Source: Parapristionchus giblindavisi | Lineage: Eukaryota > Nematoda > Chromadorea > Rhabditida > Diplogasteridae | Reading direction: 5' to 3' | Length of the DNA: 64,000 nucleotides | Assembly (NCBI GenBank): GCA_943737045.1 | Contig: CALSFV010000405.1 | Span: 62,001 to 126,000, forward strand | Shown: positions 1 through 13,531 of the stretch, piece by piece | Position numbering within the stretch: the first letter of the stretch is position 1 | Layout: each line of letters starts with the position of its first letter | Position numbers and translations under genes: made by a program | The notes under the pieces: model-generated | The model's input: the letters and a program-made list of their open reading frames with translations, nothing else | Database searches by the model: none | What the model was told of the DNA's origin: nothing

Positions 1-3000
1 AGAGAATGGAGAATGAAGGAGAAGAAGAAGAGGGCTAATTTCGGTTCGATTTGCTTCGACTAAGAGGATAGGAGATAGGGCTGTTGAGTGGTCTCTCTTT
101 CTCCTTCTAGAATCTCTCTTCAGATTAAGTAGCCATTTCGCATCTTGGCCCTACTTACAAGATCACACCGCGCATATCATGGCTATTTTTAAAATGAAGG
201 CTATTTCAAGATAAAGGCCGCAATCCTACTCTGCGCAATTTAGAAAATGACCTGAAATGGAGTGATCTGGTGTGTGGAAGTAGCAACTCTCTCATGGCTA
301 CTTTGGCGTGGGACTTTCGGAGTAACCATCATGGAGTAACCATCATGGTCATATAGATGAAAGAGTCTCGCTAATCATTTCCATTGAGAATACCCATTCG
401 GGCGTAAGACTTTCTCCCCTTTCTTGATTGAATGTTTTCTCTTAGGTTTCGTCTATACACCGAGTGTAGCCTTCACCAAACAAGAGAAAAAAGTGTCTGC
501 CACCGTCCTTGGAATGCCAGAAGATTGATCAGTTTGAGAGGCAAGGAGGAGGGACAAAAACATGTGGTGTGGACATCTATCACAAGTCTGCTGTCATACA
601 TCTCTCAGCCTGATCTCTTCACCATTTCCTTTTTTCACGTCTTTTCCATCTCTTCCTCTTACATATGAATGCACTACTAATATTTCATGTTTGATGATGA
701 GTAGACTGGGAGAGGGGAGAGGAGAGATGCAATATTTTGGCCGATGAGAGACGGACTCAAGACACTCTGCATACATTAGCACGCTTTTGCTCAAAATGAG
801 AAGTGGTCTAGGCCACCTACGATCCCCAGTGGATATTTCCAAGAGAAAGACGTCTAAATATTTAGAGGAAGATGAAAGAAGCGATGAGAGATGAGGAGCA
901 TATTTCATTTGTCACCAGTCTACTAAATCATTCCGTCCCTCTCCCTCTCTCTCTACTACTACTACTGTGGGATTACTCATGAAACCTAATCGAGAGAGGT
1001 CCTTTATCCATCCATCCATCCTCCTCCCTCTCTCTGCCTCTTTCATCGTCCTCTCATACATTATTGATATCATGCGCCAATGAGGACAATCTATGAATGA
1101 GAGGGGAAATTGATGGAATAGCCTTATCCCCTTCCCCTCACACTGTTCAAGGTCTTTCTCCATAAACACCTCAAACTGTGAGGAACGAGGCGACAGTCGG
1201 TCTAAGTGACTGGTATGTGTGTATATGTAGTAGCCACCCTGCTGAGTATTCCAGGTGCTACATCCGCTAGTCAACCCCTCCCCTCTCTCCCCTCCCTGGC
1301 AGATGTCTGCAAGTCATACATGCATGACCATAACAGGAAGAGTGCAGGCAATACGATCAGAGAGGCAGAGAAAGAGAGATAGGGTGAGAGATGAAGGGAT
1401 AGAAGAGAGACAGAGATAGGGAGAGAAATATAGTCATATAGAGGAAGACTCGAATAGGAAACTTGAGAAGATGTCAACCTGCTCTACACGGAGGAAGACA
1501 ATAAAAATTGAATTGAAAGAATATAATATGATGCTCGGTCCTACTTTTTCATTAATATGGTGAACTATGAGTTAGGATCAAAGAGTCTCACTTCGTCATA
1601 TCAATCATGAATGAACACAATTCATACAGCAGAGACACGCGTTCTGTTCAATTCATTGTCTGAGTTTGTATTGAGGTATACATTTTAGTAATCGAATTAA
1701 TTTATAAAAAAATATGCATGTCTGTCTTGATGTCTAATTTCCCTATTCCTTTTATAATTGAACAAAGTTCTCCCATTACTGTTACATAAGAAGAGAAAGG
1801 TCAATTGCGACATCTCTCCATGGGGTTCTATCGACCTCTACTCCGTATGATATCAACTACGGTAAATCGTACTCGTTCTCTTCTCTCAAAACAGCTGGAT
1901 ACCCCCCCCTCGTCCCTATATTAATGCGATTTCCGTTTCTTTTCTTCTTCTTCAATCCTCGGCGTCTAGGATACCCCTTACTATAAGAGATGACGATGAT
2001 GAATAGAGAGTGAAAAGAGAATATCGTACCCTTAGACTGACAAAAAATTATGAATAATATGCGTTTGTATGAGTAAAAAGAGACCTTTCCTCTAGAGGAT
2101 TAGTCATTATATCCCCCCATTCTTCTTCTCTTTTCTCTTCTTCTTCCATTTCTCTCTCGATCGACACAAATGGAGCTAATCAACGAAAGAGAGACATGGC
2201 ATATGCACTATGAGTCCCACTCTCTCCCTCTCCCTCTGTTTCTGTCCCTCTCCCTCTCCCCTTTCCTTCATTAGCTCATGTTAGACTGTGTTCCTCATAT
2301 AGAAGAAGCCTAGGGGAGGTCAAGAAGGATACGGCTCCGTCTGTTGTTGTCTCATTCACCAAAGTAATTGAGGATATGTCCATCAGAGGATTGGGACCCT
2401 CTCGGTTCTAATCAATAGTAATCGGTTCACCCTCGGTCACTACCGAATCCTCGTCGGATTTTCATCGGTGCCTATTTGGTCCTCATTCTCGATTCCTCCC
2501 CTATACAATCGTGTCGAACCGTTCACACACCATTCATACAAAGCGAATGGGCATGAAAGAAGTGGAGGACAGCTGGTGAATGTGTTGAGGAATAGATAGG
2601 AGTACAATATGACTATGATCGAGAGAGAGAGGGGGAGCGTACTATTCATCTCCTTCTGCATCGACATCTACAGCTGTGAGTCATTCTCGACGAGGAAAAA
2701 AGAAATCGTTCCCTTACAATCAAATCTCCCTCCACTCGCCCAATCCGATCATAAGTGTCAAGCTCACTGATGACTCTCGTGATATCCTAGTAGATCTCTA
2801 TCACACACTGAGAGTGTCATTCGAGAGAAGGGCAAAGATGAATAAAGATCTAATGGAATAGATAACGAGAGACTAAGAGACAACGATCACCATTTATGGA
2901 CATTGTCCCTTTGACCAATTTACGAGCGATCAAGGACTATCTTGTACTCGATTCTGTATCAAGTCCGATGAGAAGTCGGGCTAGAGAGTGAACGAGATAT

Positions 3001-4300
3001 CCACAACTTGAGACCAGAGAGAATAGTGCTAGCATGTTCTAGCCTGAAGAAGATGGTGCTAGCCTGTTCTATTTGAAAAAGATAGAGCCACAATGATTGG
3101 GGATCAAAGAGATTCCCCTTCTCTCTTTCCTATCAACTGCTACTTCGTCTTCTTTTTACATTCCCATCGTCGTTATTCTCATCAGTGGAGTGGAGTTGCG
3201 GACGTAATTTGTCGCCCTTGTAGTGTCTTGCTGATAGCCTACACTCATTCTCTCCTCCTCACACTTTATCTCTCCATCTTCCTCTCATCCAGTGGGTCTT
3301 TCAAAGACTTGTCACCGCCGTAAAATACGGCTTCTAATCTGAGAGGAGAGAATAGTCCTCTTCTTCTCTTTCTTCTTCATCTTCTACTACGTTCGAAACT
3401 ACCAATTATGGAGATTCGCTTCGAAGGAACGACTACGTTTCCGTCTTCCTTCCAACTACGGGCTACTACTACTTTCCCTCTCGATGAGCCTACCGTAACC
3501 CCTAACATATAAGATGACTTAGATAGCCCTAACCTGATTGCGATTCCCTAAGGTTCTTTCTGTATAGTCAATCTGATCTCACCGTCATCTATCAATTCGA
3601 ATCAATCTCTTTTTCAACTATATTCCCCCCTGAGGCCATATGGTTCCCACTCTTCTTTATTCATTCATCTATATTCCTCCTTCTTTCATTCTCCCTCTCT
3701 CTCTCTCTCTTCCATTCTATCAATCTCCCCCCTCGCATAGTGGCAGCTCTAATTTCAACACGCGGCTGAGAAGAATGAATGAAAGAAGAAGAAAGGATGG
3801 AAGAAGATGAATATGAAGTTGACAGTGAACAATATGTATGTGATTTCCCTTGGCGAATCAAAGGGGTGACAGGGAGAGAGAGAGGGAGAGAGGAGAGAGA
3901 GCAAGTCAAGGAATAAAGTGAACAGAACGCAGATGGCATCTATCCCGAAGGATAATGAGCAGATAATGTCATGTCGGCGGGCTCTCCCAAAGGGAATATG
4001 CAACAAATCGATCGACTAACCAAAATATTGAGAGTCTCAAGACAGCATAAAGATCAAAGATCAAAGATCATCATACCTGATTGAACTATTCCAACTGCGT
4101 GTGTTAGTAGGAGAAGAAGAGGAAGGAGCACCATGATGTCAGTTAGGTCTAGTAGGATATGAGAAGAGAGGAGACTACAACCGCATCTGAAGAATATCGA
4201 CAGATGCGGAAGATACCTGAATTTAACAAAAATTAATTAATCTTGATTATTAGCACGGTTGATTAGTAATTAACAAAGTAATATTTCATAGAATGCTGTC
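1..4300. other. gene-free mixed low-complexity region
   Basis: I see no coding region here. The sequence alternates short CT-rich and GA-rich stretches, and the ORFs that fall in it encode Ser/Leu/Pro-rich or Arg/Glu-rich strings typical of such DNA, with no signal peptide plus donor or other exon signature. Two small tandem repeats are visible: a roughly 30-bp unit repeated twice at 3026-3083 (each copy begins GTGCTAGC) and three copies of AAAGATC at about 4049-4069. Confidence 0.6.
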
Positions 4301-7300
4301 GTTGAACGCGAAACGAAGAAATGAGTAAGGTCTAAATAGAAAACACCCATAGAAGAATAAGGAGGAGAATGAATTGGAGAGAGAGAAGAGAGAGAATGGG
4401 ACTCCAATTATGGACACGACGAAGAAAAAGACGGCAAGAATCATCGATAAACCATGGATCGGATATTCAAGACAAGAGTTATTATTACTACAACGGATAT
4501 TTTGCGGTGGCTACGGTAATGCAATTTGTAACAGATCTGCGAACGGGGACACATTGCAGCGGGTGACGGTAAAGACAAATGTGTGTCGTTTAAGAGTAGC
4601 AGAAGAGAAGATAAAGTACTTCGAAGAGGACAAAAACGACAGGAAAAAGGGTAGTTGGGTCGAGATCATGAAGAGATTGAGGAAGAGAAGGCCATGTAGA
4701 TTGCGATATGAGGGGAGGGGAGAGGAGGGAGGGAGGGAGGAGAGGCAGGGGAGGAGAGAGTAGCCAGCTAGAGTGATCCCAGCTAAATGCGACGATAAAC
4801 TTAAGAAGGTGATTGGATGCAATGAGAGAAATGATGGAAAGAAGACTAGAGGGAAAGTATTATATTGGATCAATTTGAATCGAGATAAAATGGCGGGAAA
4901 GAAGACGAGAAAGGCAAATTTTACCGGCTGAATATGAAACAAAAAAGTATATGAGCAACATAAGGGATATTGAGATAAGGATGGAAATAAAACAAACAAC
5001 AATTATGGTTAATAACCAATAAAAATATTTAAACAATATTATAAATAACAAGCCACAAAGTTCCAATGAGAGTGAACTCAAGTCGCGAAATGAATGTATG
5101 AAAGAATGGACGAAGAAAGTGGGATAATGGATATGAAAATGTCCATATTCGGTCCATAGTTGTGAATATGAGTGAAAGACAACTAGAGAATAGAGGATAT
5201 AGGGAGAGTTGGGTCAGGTACGCTTGAGAGACAGTGAGAGAGAGAAGAGAGAGAACAGAGGGGTACAGAAAGAGAGTGAGTGGTAGACAGAGGGAGGGAA
5301 GTGGGTACAGGATAGAGGATAGAGAGTGAGGGAGACTAGGGTAAGCGTTGACCCAATCCGAGGCTCAGTCTCTCTTCCTCCATATAGTCTCTGCTTATGA
5401 GAATCGATCAATAGATACGCAAGGATAAACTTGTTGTGGTAGAGATCGGGGACTCTGGTGCTAGATCGCTAATCCTTCTAGATAATTCAAAGGGAAGCCT
5501 ATGTTTGGTCATGTTATTCATCAATATAGAAACTGTATTTAGCAATTACTAATAATGTGTTCATGTTGCTAGACAATATTCATCTCTGTGGTTTTCAGGG
5601 GCGGAATTAGTCACTGATCGTCATCATCCTTATAGATTAGCAATCGTGTTTAATATGACTATGACAAACACGATAACTATTTCATTTCAACCAAATGTGT
5701 TTGTCTTAAAATCGATAATGTTATGCATGAGAAATGGGAGAATAACAAGTGTTCGATGGTATTATATACGGAGAGACTCCAATAAAAGAGAAGAGAAGAG
5801 GGAAAACAAATAATAATAATGATGATGATACGGATTATCACGTCCTGAACCTCACACTGCAATTACATATGTAATACATTTAGAAAAGAAGGAATTGGAG
5901 GGTGTTCGAGATAAGAGAAGATGAAAGGAATGGAACCGATGAAATGTATATTGAATGATATGATAATGTGAGAGGAGGAGGACGATGGAGTGAATGAAGA
6001 CCGATGAAAGATAGTGGCCATTGATAGCAGTGAAATTATAGTACACGAAGCATAAGCTAATCAATTTTAATTCGATCCTTTTACTTGTTGAAGCGTCTTT
6101 ATGACTTATGATGAATAAATAAAAAAAATAATCATATCTTTATGTGGCACAGAGAATTGAAAAATCCTAAAGTGAAATACCAATGATTCCATTAAAATAT
6201 AACACCTGGACTACTTTATTTAGCAAGATTAAGGAAACAAATTATATTACGACAGAGCTAACATGAGTGTAAACATGCATATGACGACATTAAAAGTGAA
6301 TTTGTTGAAAGAAATAAGAGTATGGAAGTGAGGAATAGGTGAAATGCATTATGCTAAGATAATGCAAAGGTGAGGAGGAGAAAAGAGGATGAAAGTGTTT
6401 CATTAAATAGTGTTTCATTTCATTAACATAGAGTAGTTAGATATTATGGAAGCAGAGGAGAAGAAAGCTAGCAGAAGAGATTAGTGACTGAGGTCGAGTG
6501 TGATAAGAAGAAGGAAGGGCAGGCACGAGGGGGGAGGAGAGGAGGGGAGGGGAGGAGAGGGAGAGGGGGGGAGAGGGAAGAGGAGAGAGGAGAGGGAGAG
6601 AGGAAAGAGATGAATGGGAAGACTGATGACAGCGAATGGGACAGATATCGTTGATCAGTTTGAGGAAGACGGAGGATATGGACAAGGATCGTATAAAGAA
6701 TGACCATGTTTGGGGTTAGCAGTGAAGGTAGATTGGGTGAGAGACAAGAAGGAAGAGGTAGAGGTAGAAGGCGAAAGGGTGGAGTGAAGGGGAGAGATTG
6801 GAGGGAGTAAGTAGACGGAAAAGGATCGGGAGTGGAGCACACGCGCTGTGTTTGGAAGTGAACATGGAAAGAGGAGACTCCATAGAGGGAGAGAGATGAG
6901 GGGAGAGGGAGAGGGAGAGGTAGAGGTAGAGGGAGAGGGGAGAGGGAGATGGGAGAGGAAAGGGAAGGTTAGACCTGAGCTATCACGACGATTCAGTGAG
7001 AATCGAAGCGAAATGGAGAGAATGGAGGTGATGGAGAGAAGAGAGGTGGGAAGAGTAGAAGGAGGGACAAAAAGGGATTGAGAGAAGCATGGAGAGATGG
7101 ACAAAAAGCGGATTAGTAATGGGGTGAAGAGAGAAGAGAGAAGGGAAGAGGAGGGCATCACTTTAATTGTGACACGAGAAAGGAGATGGTGGACCTTCTT
7201 TCTTTCGAGATGAAGGAGAAGAAGGAGAAAAGAAAAGGAAAAGAGGAGATGAAGAAGAGAAGAAGGCGTCTACAATTAATCATCGTGTGGTCAGCGTTCT

Positions 7301-10167
7301 TCCTCTCCCTATCTCTCCCCCTCCCCTCTCCGCCTCTCCCTCTACTGCAACATATACGAGAGTCGTCTCCATATGAGAGTTGGCGTAGAAAGAGAAGAAG
7401 AAAGGGGATGAGAAATGATATGCATCAAGATATGCTGTGTATGTTTACACACAAAAGATGATAGAGAAATGGAATGGAAGGATATGGTTGGGATGGATGC
7501 GCATTCCTAAACATATGTACTGTATCATTTCAATTACATTTACCGATAATGCAACAATAGACAACAGTTCTGTATATGATATGATGTTTGAATTAGTCAA
7601 GAATCATTTGTCAACTCTTACATATATTGAATAAATGCAGACATTGGTCGCTTGATAACGATAGAATGAAACATACAATTGTATGCACCATAAATTGTAG
7701 AGACAAATGAGTGGAATGAATAATTGATGTGAAAGATTAACGATAGACCGTGTAGACGCAGAAGGCAGAAGACTGAACGATGGGCGGAGCCTAAGACGAC
7801 GTCTGTCAATGCACAATAACAAAGTGGAAGATGGACAAAGGAAGAAGAAAGGAATTGATATGTGGTAGTGAGGAAGTTATGAGTGATTGACAAATAATGT
7901 ATTTGTATTGGATATCGTCAAGCATGGATAGACGAGTACTTCATTTACGTCGATGATCGAAAAAGAAGATAATGATTTATAATAACAATTATTTGTGAGA
8001 AAGAATGTGTAGTATTTTGCATGGAGTGGTTTTTACAATGAAAAAAATTAAATGCAGATTGTAATTTTCACGGTTTAATTTTATCAGTGCTCACGTATAG
8101 CATATGCATAGTCGTTAAATGTTAAGAAATAGTAGAGACAAATAGAATGTATGCGTATAGCTTATCCTTGAACGGAACAACCATTATCAGTGATCCCCTC
8201 ACAACATCACAATGATCATGAACAACGATAGAACATAGTTCGGTGAAGAGAAAATTAACTGGGATTTGTGTTGCTTGAAGTGATAAAGTGAAACCAAAGT
8301 GAGAGATTGCATAGTAGTAGGACTAATTCAGCTGATTCCATGTCGTGTAGTAGAGAATGACTTCATGAAAGGGAGAGGAGAAACAGAGGGCAGATTCAAT
8401 TTGTGAAATGAGTAAGGAATAGTAGGAGAGGAAGAGGGAGAGAGGGAGAGGAAGAGGGAGAGAGGAAGAGAGAGAGAGGGAGAGAATGAAGAAAGAGAAG
8501 AGCCACTTCAGAATAGAAGTACAATGAAGTACGCGAGTAGTAGAAAGGAAGAGGTTACAAGGATAGTAAAGGAAGAGGAAGAGGAGGAGGAGATAAGGAT
8601 CAATAGGGGAGGTCTAGGTATCCAAAATGTAGAATTAAGTGGATCCATTGAGATGACGAGATAAGAGGATGAAGAACAAAGAGTCTAATCCGTCATATTC
8701 ATTTACTCACTTTGACTGTAATGAGATTAACTTCGAATGAATTGTGAAATATTCATAATCGACGAGAAAAAGGTAGAAAGGAAATGAAATGAGTAGGAAT
8801 TGTGAAATGTCCCAATGATGCGAAATTGAAAGCGGATATGAAGGAAAGAGTAGGGATTGAGGATAAAAGTAGCGAATATCCAAGTAGGGAAGAGAATGGA
8901 GAGGGATAGCGAGATGGGTGGGAGAGAGGACCGTAGAGCGATTACTACAATAGAGAGAATGCATAATGCTTACCGTTAGTGGATAGGCTGACCTTGGCTA
9001 GTTAAGAGGAGAGGAAGACTCGGGGGGATGAGGGGTGGGGGAAGGGAGGAGGGGGAGAGGGAGGGGAGGAGAGACTGGGGGAGGGAGGAAATAAAGGCTC
9101 AAATGGAGGGAGGACAAGGTGAGGATACGTTGTGTGTGAGAAGGTAATAGAACGATTGATTAGTGGACATGAAGAAGGAGAAGAGAGAAGGGATATTAGA
9201 TGGAGAGTGGGATAGGGATAGATAAATTAATGGCAGAAGCAGATAGAGGTGAGAAGATAGTGAAATCAGAATCAAATCAAGAGAGAGTGGCGATTGCTAT
9301 CATAGTTTAAACTAGAGCGCATCTAGGACTCATGCTCACAACACTAGTATATTATATATTATATTTTACCTACAGTAAAGTATACTACCACTGTCATTTT
9401 ATGATCTTGATCTCAAATGTCGTTCGTTAAGCTTCAGCAAGCTCATATGTCTCTTGGAATACAAATTAGTGGTGATTCGTTAGGTTATCAGATAGGCTTG
9501 GATCACACAATCTTCTGAATGTTCCAGTGATATATCGTCTAGCGGAAAGATTATCCATTAATCGTGCAGTAGGTTACCCCAACTCATTTATCACTCTCAC
9601 TCGCAGATGGTCTACCTACCTCACATGCATAAAATATACTAAAACGAAATGAATAAACAGCAAAGTGAATTCAGAGATATATTGAAAAGGTCGTGCACTA
9701 TTTATAAATACAATTTTCGCGAAGATAAAAAAGAGAGTTGTGTGAGGTAATACCTCCTGTGGATTCTTCATTCCTTATGGTGGTTCACAAGTGGGCGGAG
9801 TCTTTACAGAGGGGAAGAGTAAGGAGGACTGCATAAATTTACTACCCAAGTGAGACATTTACAATTCAATTTGGCGTCGTGTGCCTGCATGATGAAAAGG
9901 TAGACTTCTTCTGAATTGTATCTACAGATGGAGGAATACTACGAATTCGTTTAGGTATGAACGCTATATCAGCGTCCCGGTATAGGGAATGAACAGAAAT
10001 AGTTCCTATTAGTTATGAACATTTGTTATGGCGCGCGGGTAGCCTGCAGAATGCAGAAAATGGATAAATCAGAGTGGAAGGATGTAATTGACTGGTCAAT
10101 GTCCACGCTTGCGTAAAACATCACTATACAGGATCGGTCAAAAGTTTATTAAATTTTTTCCAACCAT

Positions 10168-10382
10168 CATAACTTTCTTCGTTTTCAAGCAACAGATACA
10201 TTGGACACTATCCACGTTAGAGCATCAGAAAAAATCATTGAGCCGAGTTGCATGTTCGGCATATAGCGGCCGGACATTTTCATCAAGGGATTGGCTCCAC
10301 AGATATCAGGCATAAACTCCAGGTATATTGTCTACATCCTCCAGAAATCTGGGAATGTAGCTTGAAAGCGAAGAAAGTTATG
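10168..10382. repeat. fold-back (inverted) repeat, probable MITE remnant
   Basis: A 23-base arm at 10168-10190 (CATAACTTTCTTCG...) is repeated as its reverse complement at 10360-10382 with one mismatch, about 170 bp apart. Weaker similarity continues outward on both sides (left near 10140-10165, right to about 10425). It lies in one of the few parts of this region that is not GA-rich. The arrangement suggests a non-autonomous DNA transposon or hairpin element; no target-site duplication could be assigned. Confidence 0.5.
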
Positions 10383-10630
10383 TCGTTTAGGAACAAATAA
10401 ATATAATTTTGGTATGATTTGTAAATATGCAAACGTATTTGCTATGGATTTAAAAGGAAATGTGCGCATGCGATTGAGCGGATCTAATAACAGAAGGAGT
10501 CTATGGTCTAACCTTCTCACGATAATAACTATTTGATATGAGAAAGAGAAAGAAAGAGAGAGATAGAGATATAGAGAGAGGGAAAGAGATAGAGATAGAG
10601 AAAGGGGGAGAGAGAGGGAGAGAGATAGAG

Positions 10631-10632
<2 letters not shown>

Positions 10633-10678
<46 letters not shown>
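10633..10678. repeat. (GA)n microsatellite
   Basis: About 23 uninterrupted GA dinucleotides inside a longer GA-rich tract (10536-10690) containing GATAGA variants. Confidence 0.9.
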
Positions 10679-10690
<12 letters not shown>

Positions 10691-13418
10691 TGTGAGGGAG
10701 GGATAGATAGCAGGTGGTAACGGGGCGAAGAAACTAGATTGTTATGAAGAGAAAGAGATATGAATAGATAGTAAACACTAGTGAAAATGAATTGAATTCA
10801 TATTGAAGAAGAGGAAGAGGAGAGAGTATTATCAATTCAACGTAATAGAAGACGAGAATGAGATCTCTATGGAGTATCTTAGATGGATAAAAGGGGTCTT
10901 GAGAAAGGAGTACGGAGAGAGGAGAGGAGGGTGCTGAGAAGGGTTGTGGGCATGGAGGAGAGAGGAGAGACAGGGAAAGAGGAGAGATGGTGAGAGGGCT
11001 CCGGAAGATCTCCTTCGCTAGATGATGAGATGAGATGAGGAAAGAGCGGAAGAAGGTAGATAGACAGAGAGAATAGGAAGAGAGGAGGGAAAACAAGAAG
11101 GACATAAAAGTAATGATGACATACTAACGAGACTGGTCAGAAGAAGAAGGAAGGAACCAATTTCGAGGTACGAATAAATCATCTTGCGGACGGACTCTAT
11201 TGACAGAACAAGAGAGGTTCTAATAGAATCACTAGGGCTTTATGTTTATTAGGCATACTGTAGTTGAGGATATTGCGAAAATGTTTGTTGGTTCAGCAGG
11301 GCTCGTGTGCATAATATCGTAGTAGTATGAGTATGGAAATGGGAGTGAATACGAGGCAAAATAAGTTATGAATAGGAATGGGATGCACTATTGGATGTCT
11401 TCCTATAGAAAATGAATAGGAGGCTAGATGAAAAGAAGTTGTATGGAAAGAGAAAGAAATGAAGTCATTACTATGCCAGAAGACCGAATTGATATAGTAA
11501 TTGTATTACACCATATGCTATCATCAAGTTGAAATCTCTATGCCACAGATTACAAGTGAGCTGTGAAACATATTTGAAAAAAAATGGAATTGTAATCGTA
11601 CAATGAGGCAGTCGACGATAAATACAGTAAGTCTCATATATCCGTAGGATAAGTCGCTTTGCAAATAATGAAAACAATGGAGCGACGAAGGGAAAACGAA
11701 GTGGCTTTCCATGATTGGTCTCGTCGATATACAACGTTGTTGTTCATATACGACCTGTTATTAGTAATCCAAACTTCTTCCTCCATCAACCTCCCTCTAC
11801 CTCTCTCCCTCTCCCTTTCCCTCGCTCTCCCACCCCTCCAGTCTACGAATGACACCACAAATCGACTCAAAACTAATTCCCTATTCATTTTCGTCTTTTG
11901 CATCTCCTCTCTCTCAATGGAGTAACCAGTAAATCTACGTGAGAGCGAGTATCGTTCCCTCTATTCTTCTTCTTCCTCCTTCACTCATTCTTCTATTTAA
12001 CACGATTCACACACAATACTTATGAATATAATACAAATTAAGTTACAACAAAGACAGTAATGAAGAAGTATTGCGGCCAAGACACAAAACGATTAATATT
12101 TTAAGATTGTAGGACAGAGATACAGTAGTACGAAGGGAAGAATCATGATTGGAGACCCAGTTTCCAAGAGGAATCGGTTCAAATTAGAATCTGTCTCCAA
12201 GTCTCCCTCTCACCCCCTCCTTCTCCCTCTTCCTGTCTCTCTCTCAATCTCCTTCTTCCGTTCTCTCATTCGTATCTCTATCTTCATTCAATCGAGAGTC
12301 TGATAATTGGTCTTAGAAGGATCGGACTAAGCTATTATTAGACGAGATATCGATGAGGATGGATAGAGAGGAGGCTTTAATAGAGTTGTGACCTAAGGGG
12401 AGGTTAGAAGGGGAGAGGATGAGGAAGAGAGAGAAAGGCAGAGAGGTAGATTGAGAGGGGTAGAGGTAGCGAGGTAGAGGGATAGAGATTGGATGGAGAG
12501 AGGGAGAGGGAGAGGGAGGTGAGTAATAAGGAGAGAGGTTGCTTGCTTCCTTTCTCTACAAGAATCAAGTGAGGCGTGAAGTGAAGCACTCACGTAGAAG
12601 AATAAGATGAATAAGTTGAAGAACAGAGAGAAAGTGAATTATAATATGAGTGATATAGTGATCAATATGCCTATCGATACAAGATATAGGAAAGAATAGC
12701 TGACGATTGAACGCTTATTGATTATTGTAACACAGTAGGATCATAGGAGAGATATTACGAAAGACACTAGATTGACGCAAAAAACACTGGACTTAAGCCG
12801 GATTACGGTATAATGTTGAGCTTGGATAGGTTGATGTTTTTTGTAGTTAAGCTGGGAGATATGATAGACAAGATAAGAATACGATGGCTATTGGATAAAC
12901 AGAGAGATAACAGGAAAGTGAGAGAGATCAGAGAAAGAGAAAAGATATGGAAAGGTGTGATTTCTGAGAAGAGAAGAAGAAGATAATGGGCGAGTAACCA
13001 GTAGAGGCGATATCGCAAATGGAAACAAAGACGATTTATTGAGTATTCAGTAATTCCAGAAATCGATGAAGTCAAACATGAGAAGACGTACCTATCTACT
13101 ATTCTTCTCATTCTTCGTTCTTTTCATATAGTGTTTCTTTCATTCATCTTCAACGATTGTAAAGATGTGCAGAGAGATAGATATACTAGAGAAGTGAACG
13201 ATGCATGTTTATGACTTTTCGAATCACAAATAATACTACCGAAAGAATAGCAGAATAAAAAGAAGAAGAGGAGTTTATACACTAGTACTACACACGAATG
13301 GTCGTGTTAACTATCGTGTAGAAAACAAGTGAAGGACCAATCGAAATCACTTCATCTATCTTTGGTTGCAACATATATAACATATCGCGTCATGGTCTGA
13401 ACTAGGGGAATGATTTTG

Positions 13419-13531
13419 GGATGCATCGTTACACTTGCCTTACGTGCCCACGCCGTAACCCCCTCCGCCGCGCTGGAAACGCGGGGGAAGGGGTTACGGC
13501 GTAGGCACGTACGGCTAATGCAACGGTGCAG
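13419..13531. repeat. GC-rich long hairpin (about 113 bp)
   Basis: Arms at about 13419-13472 and 13479-13531 are near-perfect reverse complements around a 7-base loop (CTGGAAA). The innermost 32 bp pair at 29 positions, and the outer parts pair less well. The arms are strikingly GC-rich (GCCGTAACCCC...GGGGTTACGGC) in an AT/GA-rich setting. It could be a small MITE or a structured hairpin RNA; the sequence alone does not decide. Confidence 0.65.
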
